From: Pseudomonadota bacterium
Lineage (GTDB): Bacteria > Pseudomonadota > Gammaproteobacteria > Xanthomonadales > Xanthomonadaceae
Assembly (NCBI GenBank): GCA_023438325.1
Contig: JAEXRB010000033.1
Location: forward strand, 1 to 13,081
Reading direction: 5' to 3'
Length of the DNA: 13,081 bases
Below are positions 7,034 through 13,081 of the stretch, piece by piece. A model generated the notes under the pieces. The model was not told the DNA's origin. It worked only from the letters and a program-made list of their open reading frames with translations, and made no database searches. The translations under genes were made by a program, and so were the position numbers. Position 1 is the first letter of the stretch. Each line of letters opens with the position of its first letter.

Positions 7034-7581
7034 GCGCGGCCATGCCCACGCCGGCCACGTTCGCCATCGCCGCGGTGTGTGTGGCGCTGACATGGCTGCT
7101 GGCCGAACAGGGAATGATGCGTTGCAAGGCGTTGCGCGATGTTGCCGGCTCGCCACGACGGCTGGCGCGATTGCTGATCGGCGCGCTGTTGCTGGGAGCG
7201 ATGACCGGGGCGCTGCTCCTGCTGCGGGATGGCATGTATCGCACCGTGGCCTGGGGAATCGGATTTGCCATCGCCTGCACGGCCTGCGCCGCCCTGCTTC
7301 CCTCTCGCCAGCGGGGGGGGTGGGCCTCGCTCATGCCGTGGCTGGCGGCAATGCTCGTACCGCTGTTCGTCGCACTGGGCTGCATCGGGAAGGATGCGCC
7401 AAGCGGGCTGCTCGGCGGATTCGCCCTCGCTTTCGCCCTTGGCGTCGGGCTTCCCGCATTCGGCGTGCTGGCGCGGCGTTTGGATGATCCGGATGTACCG
7501 GCCATGATGCGTCCGTTGCCGGCGCGCGTGCTGACAGCCTGCATCCTCGCACTGGCGATGGCGGGAAGCCTGTCGTGGTGA
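7030..7581 (+). CDS. Six-helix membrane protein, divergent RnfA-like (Rnf-Nqr family)
   Basis: This 183-residue protein has six hydrophobic segments (about 8-25, 45-65, 71-90, 98-118, 125-147, 165-182), the size and topology of RnfA/RnfE. The C-terminal third follows remembered E. coli RsxA closely: a glycine-rich helix, then LARRLDDPDVPAMMR against its IRERLAVADVPAPFR, then a final hydrophobic helix. An YRTVAW stretch also matches its YLRTLAF. In RnfA two cysteines on opposite half-helices hold a membrane [2Fe-2S] cluster. Here Cys32 fits the first, but the second position is Leu109, with Cys118 nine residues later, and the NN pair of helix 1 is lost. The gene directly precedes rnfB, as rnfA does in full Rnf operons. 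It overlaps its neighbours by GTGA on both sides (ATG at 7042 is an alternative start). Eight G residues occur at 7313-7320. The assignment is from memory and is moderate only. Confidence 0.6.
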   Translation: MSAAMPTPATFAIAAVCVALTWLLAEQGMMRCKALRDVAGSPRRLARLLIGALLLGAMTGALLLLRDGMYRTVAWGIGFAIACTACAALLPSRQRGGWASLMPWLAAMLVPLFVALGCIGKDAPSGLLGGFALAFALGVGLPAFGVLARRLDDPDVPAMMRPLPARVLTACILALAMAGSLSW

Positions 7582-8099
7582 CGGGCCTGCTGTTCGCTGC
7601 GACCGCGTTCGCGCTGGTGCTGGCGTGGCGTGGATGGTGCGCGCCGGCCTCCGAAACGCCTTCGGATTCGCGTCCACTGGTGGAGCGTATCGACGACGTA
7701 TTGCCGCAAACCCAGTGCGGTCAATGTGGTTTCGGCGGCTGCCTGCCTTACGCCGAGGAAATGGCAAGCGGCAAGGCGCCGATCAATCGATGCCCTCCGG
7801 GCGGTGTGCAGGGCATCGAACGACTGGCGTTGCTGCTGGATCGCCCCGTGATTCCCCTGGACCCTGAATGTGGCACCGAAAAGCCACCACAAGTCGCCTT
7901 CATCCTCGAAGACACCTGCATCGGCTGCACCAAGTGCATTCAGGCCTGTCCAGTCGACGCCATCGTCGGCGCAGCCAAGCTGATGCACACCGTGATCGCC
8001 GAGTTGTGCACCGGCTGCGAGCTATGCATCCCGCCATGTCCGGTGGATTGCATCGAGCTGCACCCGACTCAAAGGCCGCCCAGTGTTCCCATGAACTGA
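7575..8099 (+). CDS. rnfB: RnfB-type ferredoxin subunit of ion-translocating oxidoreductase
   Basis: RnfB is the membrane-anchored iron-sulfur protein through which ferredoxin electrons enter Rnf complexes. In E. coli the homologue RsxB takes part in resetting SoxR. The 174-residue protein has one N-terminal helix (4-20), then the Fe-S domain Cys48, Cys51, Cys56, Cys73 (x2, x4, x16 spacing, with QCGQCGFGGC), then two [4Fe-4S] ferredoxin motifs (Cys115, 118, 121, 125 and Cys145, 148, 151, 155). All twelve ligands are present. It is about 18 residues shorter than E. coli RsxB at the C-terminus. Adjacent GTG codons at 7575 and 7578 could both start it; 7578 gives a GTGA overlap with the upstream stop. 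Apart from the RnfA-like neighbour no other Rnf subunit is in the window. Its last 31 bases overlap the convergent orn gene. Confidence 0.88.
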   Translation: MVTGLLFAATAFALVLAWRGWCAPASETPSDSRPLVERIDDVLPQTQCGQCGFGGCLPYAEEMASGKAPINRCPPGGVQGIERLALLLDRPVIPLDPECGTEKPPQVAFILEDTCIGCTKCIQACPVDAIVGAAKLMHTVIAELCTGCELCIPPCPVDCIELHPTQRPPSVPMN

Positions 8100-8629
8100 C
8101 GGTAGTGCCGCAGTTCCTCCACCGATTCGCGGATATCGGCCAGTGCGGTGTGTGCGGCGGCTTTGCTGATGCCATTGGCCACCTGTGGCGCCCAACGCCG
8201 GGCCAGTTCCTTGAGGGTGGAAACGTCCAGATTGCGGTAGTGGAAATAGCGCTCCAGCTCCGGCATCAGCCGATGCAGGAAGCGGCGATCTTGGCAGATC
8301 GAGTTGCCGCAGATCGGCGACTTGCCCGCCGGCACCCACTGCACAAGGAAGTCCAAGGTGCGGCGCTGTGCTTCGGCCAGAGTCACATCCGAAGTCACCA
8401 CGCGATCCCACAAGCCGCTGGCGTGATGAGTGCGACGGTTCCAGTCGTCCATGGCTTCGAGCCGTTCGAGCGGATGATGGATGGCCAGCTCCGGGCCTTC
8501 GGCCAGCACCTCAAGATGGGCATTGGTCACGAGAGTGGCGATTTCGATGATGCTGTCGCTGTCCGGATCAAGCCCGGTCATCTCCAGATCGATCCAGATC
8601 AGGTGATCGTCGCTGCAAATGGGCGTCAT
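8069..8629 (-). CDS. orn: Oligoribonuclease (3'-5' exonuclease)
   Basis: Orn degrades very short RNAs, including diribonucleotides, to mononucleotides in the cytosol. It is the last step of RNA decay and also clears pGpG from cyclic-di-GMP turnover. The protein is 186 residues of the DEDDh exonuclease fold. Metal ligands are Asp14 and Glu16 (in WIDLEMTGLD), Asp114 (CQDRRF) and Asp165, with the general base His160 (HTALADIRES), all at E. coli Orn positions shifted by two. The ATG at 8629 gives a short N-terminus before LIWIDLEMTG, as expected. It lies 46 bases downstream of tadA on the same strand and probably shares its transcript. The 3' end runs into rnfB on the other strand. Confidence 0.95.
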   Translation of the reverse strand: MTPICSDDHLIWIDLEMTGLDPDSDSIIEIATLVTNAHLEVLAEGPELAIHHPLERLEAMDDWNRRTHHASGLWDRVVTSDVTLAEAQRRTLDFLVQWVPAGKSPICGNSICQDRRFLHRLMPELERYFHYRNLDVSTLKELARRWAPQVANGISKAAAHTALADIRESVEELRHYRQFMGTLGGL

Positions 8630-8675
8630 GATGATGCCTGGTTGGAAAGCCGGTCATGATAGCGGAGGCGGCGTT

Positions 8676-9173
8676 TCAATCTGCGCGAAGTGCGCGCCTT
8701 TTCTCGCGGAAATAGCCCGACAATCGCGCAGCGGCTTCTTCGGCCAGCACGCCGCCATCGACCACCACGCGGTGGTTGTGGCGTGGATCGCGCAACAGAT
8801 CGAAAACGCTGCCGCATGCTCCGGCCTTGGCGTTGGCCGCTCCATACACCACCCGAGCCACGCGCGCATGTACCAGCGCCATCGCGCACATCGCGCAGGG
8901 CTCCAGCGTCACATAAAGGGTGCAACCTTCGAGCCGGTAATTCCCCAGCAACTTGCCGGCCGCACGCAGCGCCACGACTTCGGCATGTGCGGTCGGATCG
9001 TGCTCGGCGATGGTGCGGTTGCTGCCGCTTGCCAGCAGCCTACCCTTGGCATCCACCAGCACCGCGCCGACGGGGATTTCGTCATCCTCACGCCGTGCAC
9101 GCTCGGCCACTTCCAGCGCTACCTGCATCCAGGCGCTGTCGCCACGGGGGGGGACGGTGGAAGCCTCATTCAC
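8676..9173 (-). CDS. tadA: tRNA adenosine(34) deaminase
   Basis: TadA deaminates A34 to inosine in the anticodon of tRNA-Arg(ACG) so that it can read CGU, CGC and CGA. The 165-residue protein has the zinc cytidine-deaminase-like motif TAHAE (His63, catalytic Glu65) and PCAMC (Cys93, Cys96). The segments DEIPVGAVLV at 31-40 and NHRV at 133-136 are as in E. coli TadA. The GTG start at 9173 overlaps the upstream stop as GTGA and yields a SAWMQVAL helix matching the EYWMRHAL start of the E. coli protein. An ATG at 9128 (residue 16) is a possible internal start. A run of eight C on the coding strand (9146-9153 on the plus strand) lies in codons 7-10, between these two starts, and could be a slippage or sequencing-error site. 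It sits between the LTA-synthase-like gene and orn. Confidence 0.93.
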   Translation of the reverse strand: MNEASTVPPRGDSAWMQVALEVAERARREDDEIPVGAVLVDAKGRLLASGSNRTIAEHDPTAHAEVVALRAAGKLLGNYRLEGCTLYVTLEPCAMCAMALVHARVARVVYGAANAKAGACGSVFDLLRDPRHNHRVVVDGGVLAEEAAARLSGYFREKRRALRAD

Positions 9174-10996
9174 CGTGATTCACCGGCCGGTTGCAGACGC
9201 TGGCGCGAGAGATCCATCAACAGCGGCGGCATGTTCTGACGAAGCTCGCCACGCTCGATGCGGTCGCGATGGACACCATTGGCGATGATTTGTGTGCGCC
9301 GTGGATGCGCTCCGCCGGAGGTACTGGCATCACCGGCCAGATCAATCCAGGCGGCGCCATCGGGATAATACACATCGATCCGGCCACGCAGGTCGCCGCG
9401 TGCGTGGATCACGTAAGCAGGCGGTTGCGGATCAGGTCGCAGGAAACTGCCCTGCCCTTCATGCCGACAGACGCGACCTTTGCTGATCAGGTGGGCAAGC
9501 GACGGCAACAGGTCGGATTGCTGGAACGCTGCATCGATGCGGCCCTTGGGCACGCCAGTGGCACCGGCAATCACCATGGGAATACGCGCCAGTGCGCTGT
9601 CACCATAACGCACCCATTCATCACGCCCGACCGTGGTCATGCTGCGGTGGTCACCGGTGATGAGCAGGGTTCCGTTTTCGAAGAATCCACGCTTTGCAAG
9701 TTGTCGATACAACGCACCGATGGCGGCATCGGCACGACGAAACACGGCTTCTTCATCAAGCCGGCCGCTGCTGCGATCCAGAAAAGGCGGGTGCGTATCG
9801 ACGGTCAGCAGCGTGCTGAAGAATGGCCGCGAGGTATCGCGTTCGGTGTCGAGCCATTGCAGGAATCGACCGTACAGCGCCTCATCGCTGGCCGCATCGA
9901 AGCCACCACGTGGCATGCCGTCGTAATAGGCACTTTCCGAACCTTCGTAATGATCCACCTGCATACGCTCGAGCCAGCTGGTCTTGTCAAGAAAGCCCAA
10001 GTTTCCGGTAGTGAAAAACACTACCTCATAACCATATGGTTGCAGCTTTCCGCTCACCGCGCGTTGTGGGTCGCCGAAGCCGGCGAAGGCCTGCAAGCTC
10101 AGATAGCGTCCGACTGCCGGTATCGGCGCACGACCATTCTGCAATGCGATAAGGCCGTGATCGGTAGTAAAGCCGTTCGCGTGAAATGCGCTGAACCATG
10201 TGGCATCACGCGCGATGGCATCCAGTTCTGGCACGAAACCGCGCCCGCCCAGCAGGCCGCTATGGTAGGCAGAGAGGGATTCGACAATGACCAAAAGCAC
10301 GTTCGGGCGTCGCTCTTGTCCGTCATCGCAAATGCTTGCTGGCGTTTCGGGCAACGCAAGCATGTTTCCGGAAAATCTTTCCGAATAGGGCACATTAACC
10401 CCACGCATGCCCTGTAACTGAAGCAAATTCACCACACCTTCGCTGTGGATGTATCCCTCTGCCATACGCCCTGACCAAAGGCCGGCGGGGATCATGCCAA
10501 GTGCCAGCATGACCAGCGCCAATGCCATGCGCGGTGCTCGGACCGAGTAGAACGGCAGCAGCGCGAGTGTCGTCACCAACACCACGATAGCCAGCGGAAT
10601 GGGCCAGTAGCCACCCCGCAATGCCGCCAGAACGAATCCTGCGCTGGCCTGCCCTTCTCCGCCAAACTTCAGTACATCGGCCATGTGCAGGCGCAGGCTG
10701 AGCATATCCAGCAGCAACGTATCCACCAGCATCGCCACTGCCAGTACCCATGCAAGCGCCGCCAATGCCATGCGCAGCCAGCGTGAGGGCAATGCCAATC
10801 CTGCAGCCAGAAAGAGGATGCCAATGCCTGCCAACCAGCCATCATTCCCCAAGCTCGCCCAGTAGACGCATGCATCACAATTGGCGGCAGCACCGTAAGT
10901 GCGTTCGGCCAGCATCGCACGCAGTAGCGGCAGTGCCAGCAACAGGGCGGCTATCAATGCAATTGCCAAGGCGCCGAGTCGGCCTCGATGCGTCAC
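9170..10996 (-). CDS. LTA-synthase-like sulfatase-family membrane protein
   Basis: This 608-residue protein has five N-terminal hydrophobic helices (about 8-28, 53-70, 76-97, 131-149, 156-175) followed by a periplasmic alkaline-phosphatase-superfamily domain, the LtaS/OpgB layout. Catalytic-type residues are Glu239 (in VIVESLSA), Thr277 (in GFTTDHG, matching the LtaS threonine nucleophile), His402 (in DTHPPF), and Asp449 with His450 (in LITGDHRSM). Such enzymes transfer phosphoglycerol or phosphoethanolamine from phospholipids to glycans or lipids. In a Gram-negative the acceptor could be periplasmic glucans or lipopolysaccharide (inference, favoured by adjacent galU). A ~70-residue tail after about 530 is not recognised. 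The GTG start overlaps the galU stop as GTGA, and the gene's own stop overlaps the tadA start the same way. It is a distant superfamily relative of the gene at 2-1237, which has a different tail. Confidence 0.82.
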   Translation of the reverse strand: MTHRGRLGALAIALIAALLLALPLLRAMLAERTYGAAANCDACVYWASLGNDGWLAGIGILFLAAGLALPSRWLRMALAALAWVLAVAMLVDTLLLDMLSLRLHMADVLKFGGEGQASAGFVLAALRGGYWPIPLAIVVLVTTLALLPFYSVRAPRMALALVMLALGMIPAGLWSGRMAEGYIHSEGVVNLLQLQGMRGVNVPYSERFSGNMLALPETPASICDDGQERRPNVLLVIVESLSAYHSGLLGGRGFVPELDAIARDATWFSAFHANGFTTDHGLIALQNGRAPIPAVGRYLSLQAFAGFGDPQRAVSGKLQPYGYEVVFFTTGNLGFLDKTSWLERMQVDHYEGSESAYYDGMPRGGFDAASDEALYGRFLQWLDTERDTSRPFFSTLLTVDTHPPFLDRSSGRLDEEAVFRRADAAIGALYRQLAKRGFFENGTLLITGDHRSMTTVGRDEWVRYGDSALARIPMVIAGATGVPKGRIDAAFQQSDLLPSLAHLISKGRVCRHEGQGSFLRPDPQPPAYVIHARGDLRGRIDVYYPDGAAWIDLAGDASTSGGAHPRRTQIIANGVHRDRIERGELRQNMPPLLMDLSRQRLQPAGESR

Positions 10997-11913
10997 ACGG
11001 ATTGCTCCGCATCGGCCTGCTCCAGCGCAGCCCGCATGTAGCGCCGTGCTTCCTCGGCCAGATCATCGTGTTCAAGTGCGAACTGGATCGTCGCTTCGAC
11101 CAGCCCAATGCGGCTGCCGCAATCGAAGCGGCGGCCATCGAAGCGGTAGGCCAGCATCGGCTGGTGCGGCAGCAGCGCGGCAATACCATCGGTGAGCTGG
11201 ATTTCGCCGCCGCTGCCTGGCGTGGTCTTTTCCAGTTGGGCGAATATCTCCGATGGCAGGACATAACGACCTACTACGGCCAAGGTGCTGGGAGCCAGCT
11301 CCGGCTTCGGTTTCTCGACGATGGATTGGATCCGGCCGTGCGCGCCGGAAAAACTTGGCGCATCGACGATGCCGTAGCTGGCGGTCTGCTCACGCGGCAC
11401 GTCCTGCACTGCAATCACGCCGGCCGATTCCTCGCTCGCCAGCGTGATCATCTGGGCCAAGGCGCCTGCGCTGCGCGAGAAAATCAGGTCGTCCGGCAAC
11501 AACACGGCAAATGGCTCGTCGCCAATGACGGGTTTGGCGCACAGCACCGCATGGCCCAGGCCGCGCGCCTCGGCCTGTGTGACGAATACGGCGCGCACAT
11601 GCGAAGGTAAAACATTGCGTACCAGTTCGAGCAGATCATCCTTGCCCGCGCGTGCTAGGCGCTGTTCCAGTTCGTAGGCGGTATCGAAATAATCCGCCAC
11701 CGCATGCTTGTAGCGGTTGGTGACGAACACCAAGGTGTCGCAACCGGCCGCGATGGCCTCGTCGACGGCGTACTGGATCAGAGGGCGATCCACCACGGGC
11801 AGCATTTCCTTGGGCACGGTTTTGGTGGCCGGCAAAAAGCGCGTGCCCAATCCGGCCACGGGAAACACGGCCTTGCGCACGCGGCGATAGTCACAACGGG
11901 CGACATGGCTCAT
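10993..11913 (-). CDS. galU: UTP-glucose-1-phosphate uridylyltransferase
   Basis: GalU makes UDP-glucose from UTP and glucose-1-phosphate in the cytosol, supplying LPS core, exopolysaccharide, periplasmic glucans and trehalose synthesis. The protein is 306 residues. The nucleotide-binding loop GLGTRFLPATKTVPKEML is at 21-38. QAEARGLGHA at 113-122 and LLPDD at 138-142 follow, then VEKPK at 199-203, GEIQLTD at 236-242 and FDCGSR at 263-268. These are the conserved GalU landmarks in the right order. The ATG at 11913 overlaps the stop of the upstream dehydratase gene as ATGA. The N-terminus before KAVFPVAG is about five residues longer than in E. coli, and a GTG at codon 12 is an alternative start. 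Coupling with a pglF/capD-type gene upstream and an envelope transferase downstream fits a surface-glycan role. Confidence 0.94.
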   Translation of the reverse strand: MSHVARCDYRRVRKAVFPVAGLGTRFLPATKTVPKEMLPVVDRPLIQYAVDEAIAAGCDTLVFVTNRYKHAVADYFDTAYELEQRLARAGKDDLLELVRNVLPSHVRAVFVTQAEARGLGHAVLCAKPVIGDEPFAVLLPDDLIFSRSAGALAQMITLASEESAGVIAVQDVPREQTASYGIVDAPSFSGAHGRIQSIVEKPKPELAPSTLAVVGRYVLPSEIFAQLEKTTPGSGGEIQLTDGIAALLPHQPMLAYRFDGRRFDCGSRIGLVEATIQFALEHDDLAEEARRYMRAALEQADAEQSV

Positions 11914-13081
11914 TCGTGGGCCTTCGGTTTGCGGTTCATCGAGATCACCTGTGATGTCTGTGACTCGCGGGTGTATTCGGGCACGAGCTGGCGCAACAGT
12001 GCTTCGAGCGTGCCTTGGTCGTAACGCAGCACGGCCTGGCGGGCTTGCTGCAGGGCCTGGTCGAGCGACGAGGCCGGCAGGTCGCGCGGCTGTGCCAGCA
12101 TGATCTTGGCGTGTGCAGTCGGTTGATAGCTTTCCTGCGGGTGGAACAGTTCCTCGAACAATTTCTCACCGGGGCGCAGCCCGGTGTAGACGATGGCGAT
12201 ATCGCGTTCGGGTGTTTTTCCGGCCAGCCGGATCATCTGTTCGGCCAGATAGGCGATGCGTACCGGGTCGCCCATGTCCAACGCGAAGATTTCCCCGCCA
12301 TCACCCAGTGCTGCAGCTTGCAGGATCAACTGGCAGGCTTCCGGGATGGTCATGAAGTAGCGCGTGACTTCCGGGTGCGTCACCGTCACCGGACCGCCGC
12401 GCTGGATCTGTTCGCGGAACAGAGGCACCACGCTGCCGGCAGAATCGAGTACGTTGCCGAAGCGCACCGTGATGAAGCGCATCAGGCTTTCCCGTGCCAG
12501 CGATTGGCACACCATTTCCGCCACGCGCTTGCTCGCGCCCATGACATTGGTGGGATTGACGGCCTTGTCGCTGGAAATCAGAACGAAACTTTCCACGCCG
12601 TGGCGGATCGAGGCCAGTGCCAGCGTCTGGGTTGCCAGCACGTTGTTGCGGAACGCTTCGCGTGACTGTTCCTGCAGCATGGGCACATGTTTGTAGGCTG
12701 CGGCGTGAAACACCGTGTGCGGATGCGACAGGGCGAGCGCATGCTCGCATACCGCCGGATCACCGCAATCACCCAGCACCATGTTGAGGATCAGCTCGGG
12801 AAACTCGGCACGCAATTCCTGTTCGATGCGATAGAGGTTGAACTCGGAAAGCTCGATCACGCACAAGGATTCCACACCGAGTCGTGCCACCTGTCGGCAC
12901 AGCTCCGAGCCGATGGAGCCTCCGCCGCCGGAAATGAGTACACGCCGACCGGTGAGGCCGGTGCGGATCGCGGTCCAGTCCAATGACACAGGATCGCGCC
13001 CGAGAAGATCATCGATGGCCACTTCTTTCAGTTGATTGAAGGCCGAGCGGCCTTCGATCACGTCTTTCAGGCGAGGCACGG
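11910..13081 (-). CDS. PglF/CapD-type NDP-sugar 4,6-dehydratase, C-terminal part (5' end outside window)
   Basis: The frame is open through the right edge, so the membrane-spanning N-terminal domain expected of this family is not seen. The visible ~389 residues hold the end of the linker (VPRLKDVIEGR) and a complete extended-SDR catalytic domain. The NAD motif GGGGSIGS is at 51-58 of the fragment, HAAAYKHVP at 125-133, and SSDKAVNPTNVMGASKR at 169-185. In that motif Asp171 and Lys172 are the family's catalytic pair, and Met180 stands where ordinary SDRs have Tyr, as usual for PglF/CapD. Lys184 is kept. Such enzymes convert UDP-GlcNAc to its 4-keto-6-deoxy derivative for surface glycans; which sugar this one uses cannot be told. 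It ends in a 4-base ATGA overlap with galU. pglF, capD, wbpM and flaA1-type names are all possible. Confidence 0.87.
   Translation of the reverse strand, partial: VPRLKDVIEGRSAFNQLKEVAIDDLLGRDPVSLDWTAIRTGLTGRRVLISGGGGSIGSELCRQVARLGVESLCVIELSEFNLYRIEQELRAEFPELILNMVLGDCGDPAVCEHALALSHPHTVFHAAAYKHVPMLQEQSREAFRNNVLATQTLALASIRHGVESFVLISSDKAVNPTNVMGASKRVAEMVCQSLARESLMRFITVRFGNVLDSAGSVVPLFREQIQRGGPVTVTHPEVTRYFMTIPEACQLILQAAALGDGGEIFALDMGDPVRIAYLAEQMIRLAGKTPERDIAIVYTGLRPGEKLFEELFHPQESYQPTAHAKIMLAQPRDLPASSLDQALQQARQAVLRYDQGTLEALLRQLVPEYTRESQTSQVISMNRKPKAHE

Noticed and set aside
4739..7156. 805-codon open frame antisense to metG
   Set aside because: It covers metG exactly opposite and also spans the mrp/metG promoter gap. 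It has no recognisable domain, and such long antisense frames are common in GC-rich genes.
8638..8675. Possible -10 (TATCAT on the minus strand) upstream of orn
   Set aside because: The only -35-like hexamer (TTGAAA) is 12 bases away, too close. Cotranscription with tadA explains expression equally well.
9191..10417. 408-codon plus-strand frame opposite the LTA-synthase-like gene
   Set aside because: The minus frame has the catalytic residues, membrane helices and coupled ends. The plus frame has none of these.

Overview
The window looks like chromosomal DNA of a high-GC gammaproteobacterium. The proteins and gene order (divergent mrp/metG, an RnfB gene next to metG, a pglF/capD-type gene followed by galU) suggest the Xanthomonadales, in the Xanthomonas/Lysobacter/Rhodanobacter neighbourhood. 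This placement comes from remembered protein similarity, not from a search. Coding density is very high. There is no tRNA, rRNA, insertion sequence, CRISPR array or prophage that I can see, and no gene-free stretch above about 210 bases.

Layout, left to right. (1) Positions 2-1237 hold the 3' part of an alkaline-phosphatase-superfamily (sulfatase / phosphoglycerol-transferase type) gene with a long cysteine-bearing C-terminal extension. (2) Positions 1444-3695 are a complete frmRAB formaldehyde-detoxification operon: a FrmR repressor with a palindromic operator in front of it, the glutathione-dependent formaldehyde dehydrogenase FrmA, and S-formylglutathione hydrolase FrmB. (3) The mrp/apbC Fe-S carrier ATPase gene runs leftward and ends 3 bases from frmB. 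It is divergent from metG, which runs rightward. (4) metG is followed, with 4-base GTGA overlaps, by a six-helix membrane protein that I read as a divergent RnfA, and then by rnfB. The rest of an Rnf complex (C, D, G, E) is absent here. (5) Facing this, on the minus strand, is a tightly packed run: a pglF/capD-type sugar-nucleotide dehydratase (cut by the right edge), galU, an LTA-synthase-like sulfatase, tadA and orn. The last gene, orn, overlaps the 3' end of rnfB by 31 bases.

How the genes work together. frmRAB forms one pathway: formaldehyde plus glutathione is oxidised to S-formylglutathione, which is hydrolysed to formate, and FrmR releases the operator when formaldehyde is present. The minus-strand run joins sugar-nucleotide supply and envelope polymer or lipid modification (pglF-like, galU, LTA-synthase-like) to two RNA housekeeping enzymes (tadA, orn) by translational coupling. 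The most unusual item is the two-gene RnfA-like/RnfB unit attached to metG. It may be a reduced membrane electron-transfer module: RnfB keeps all its cluster cysteines, while its membrane partner has lost part of the canonical cysteine arrangement.
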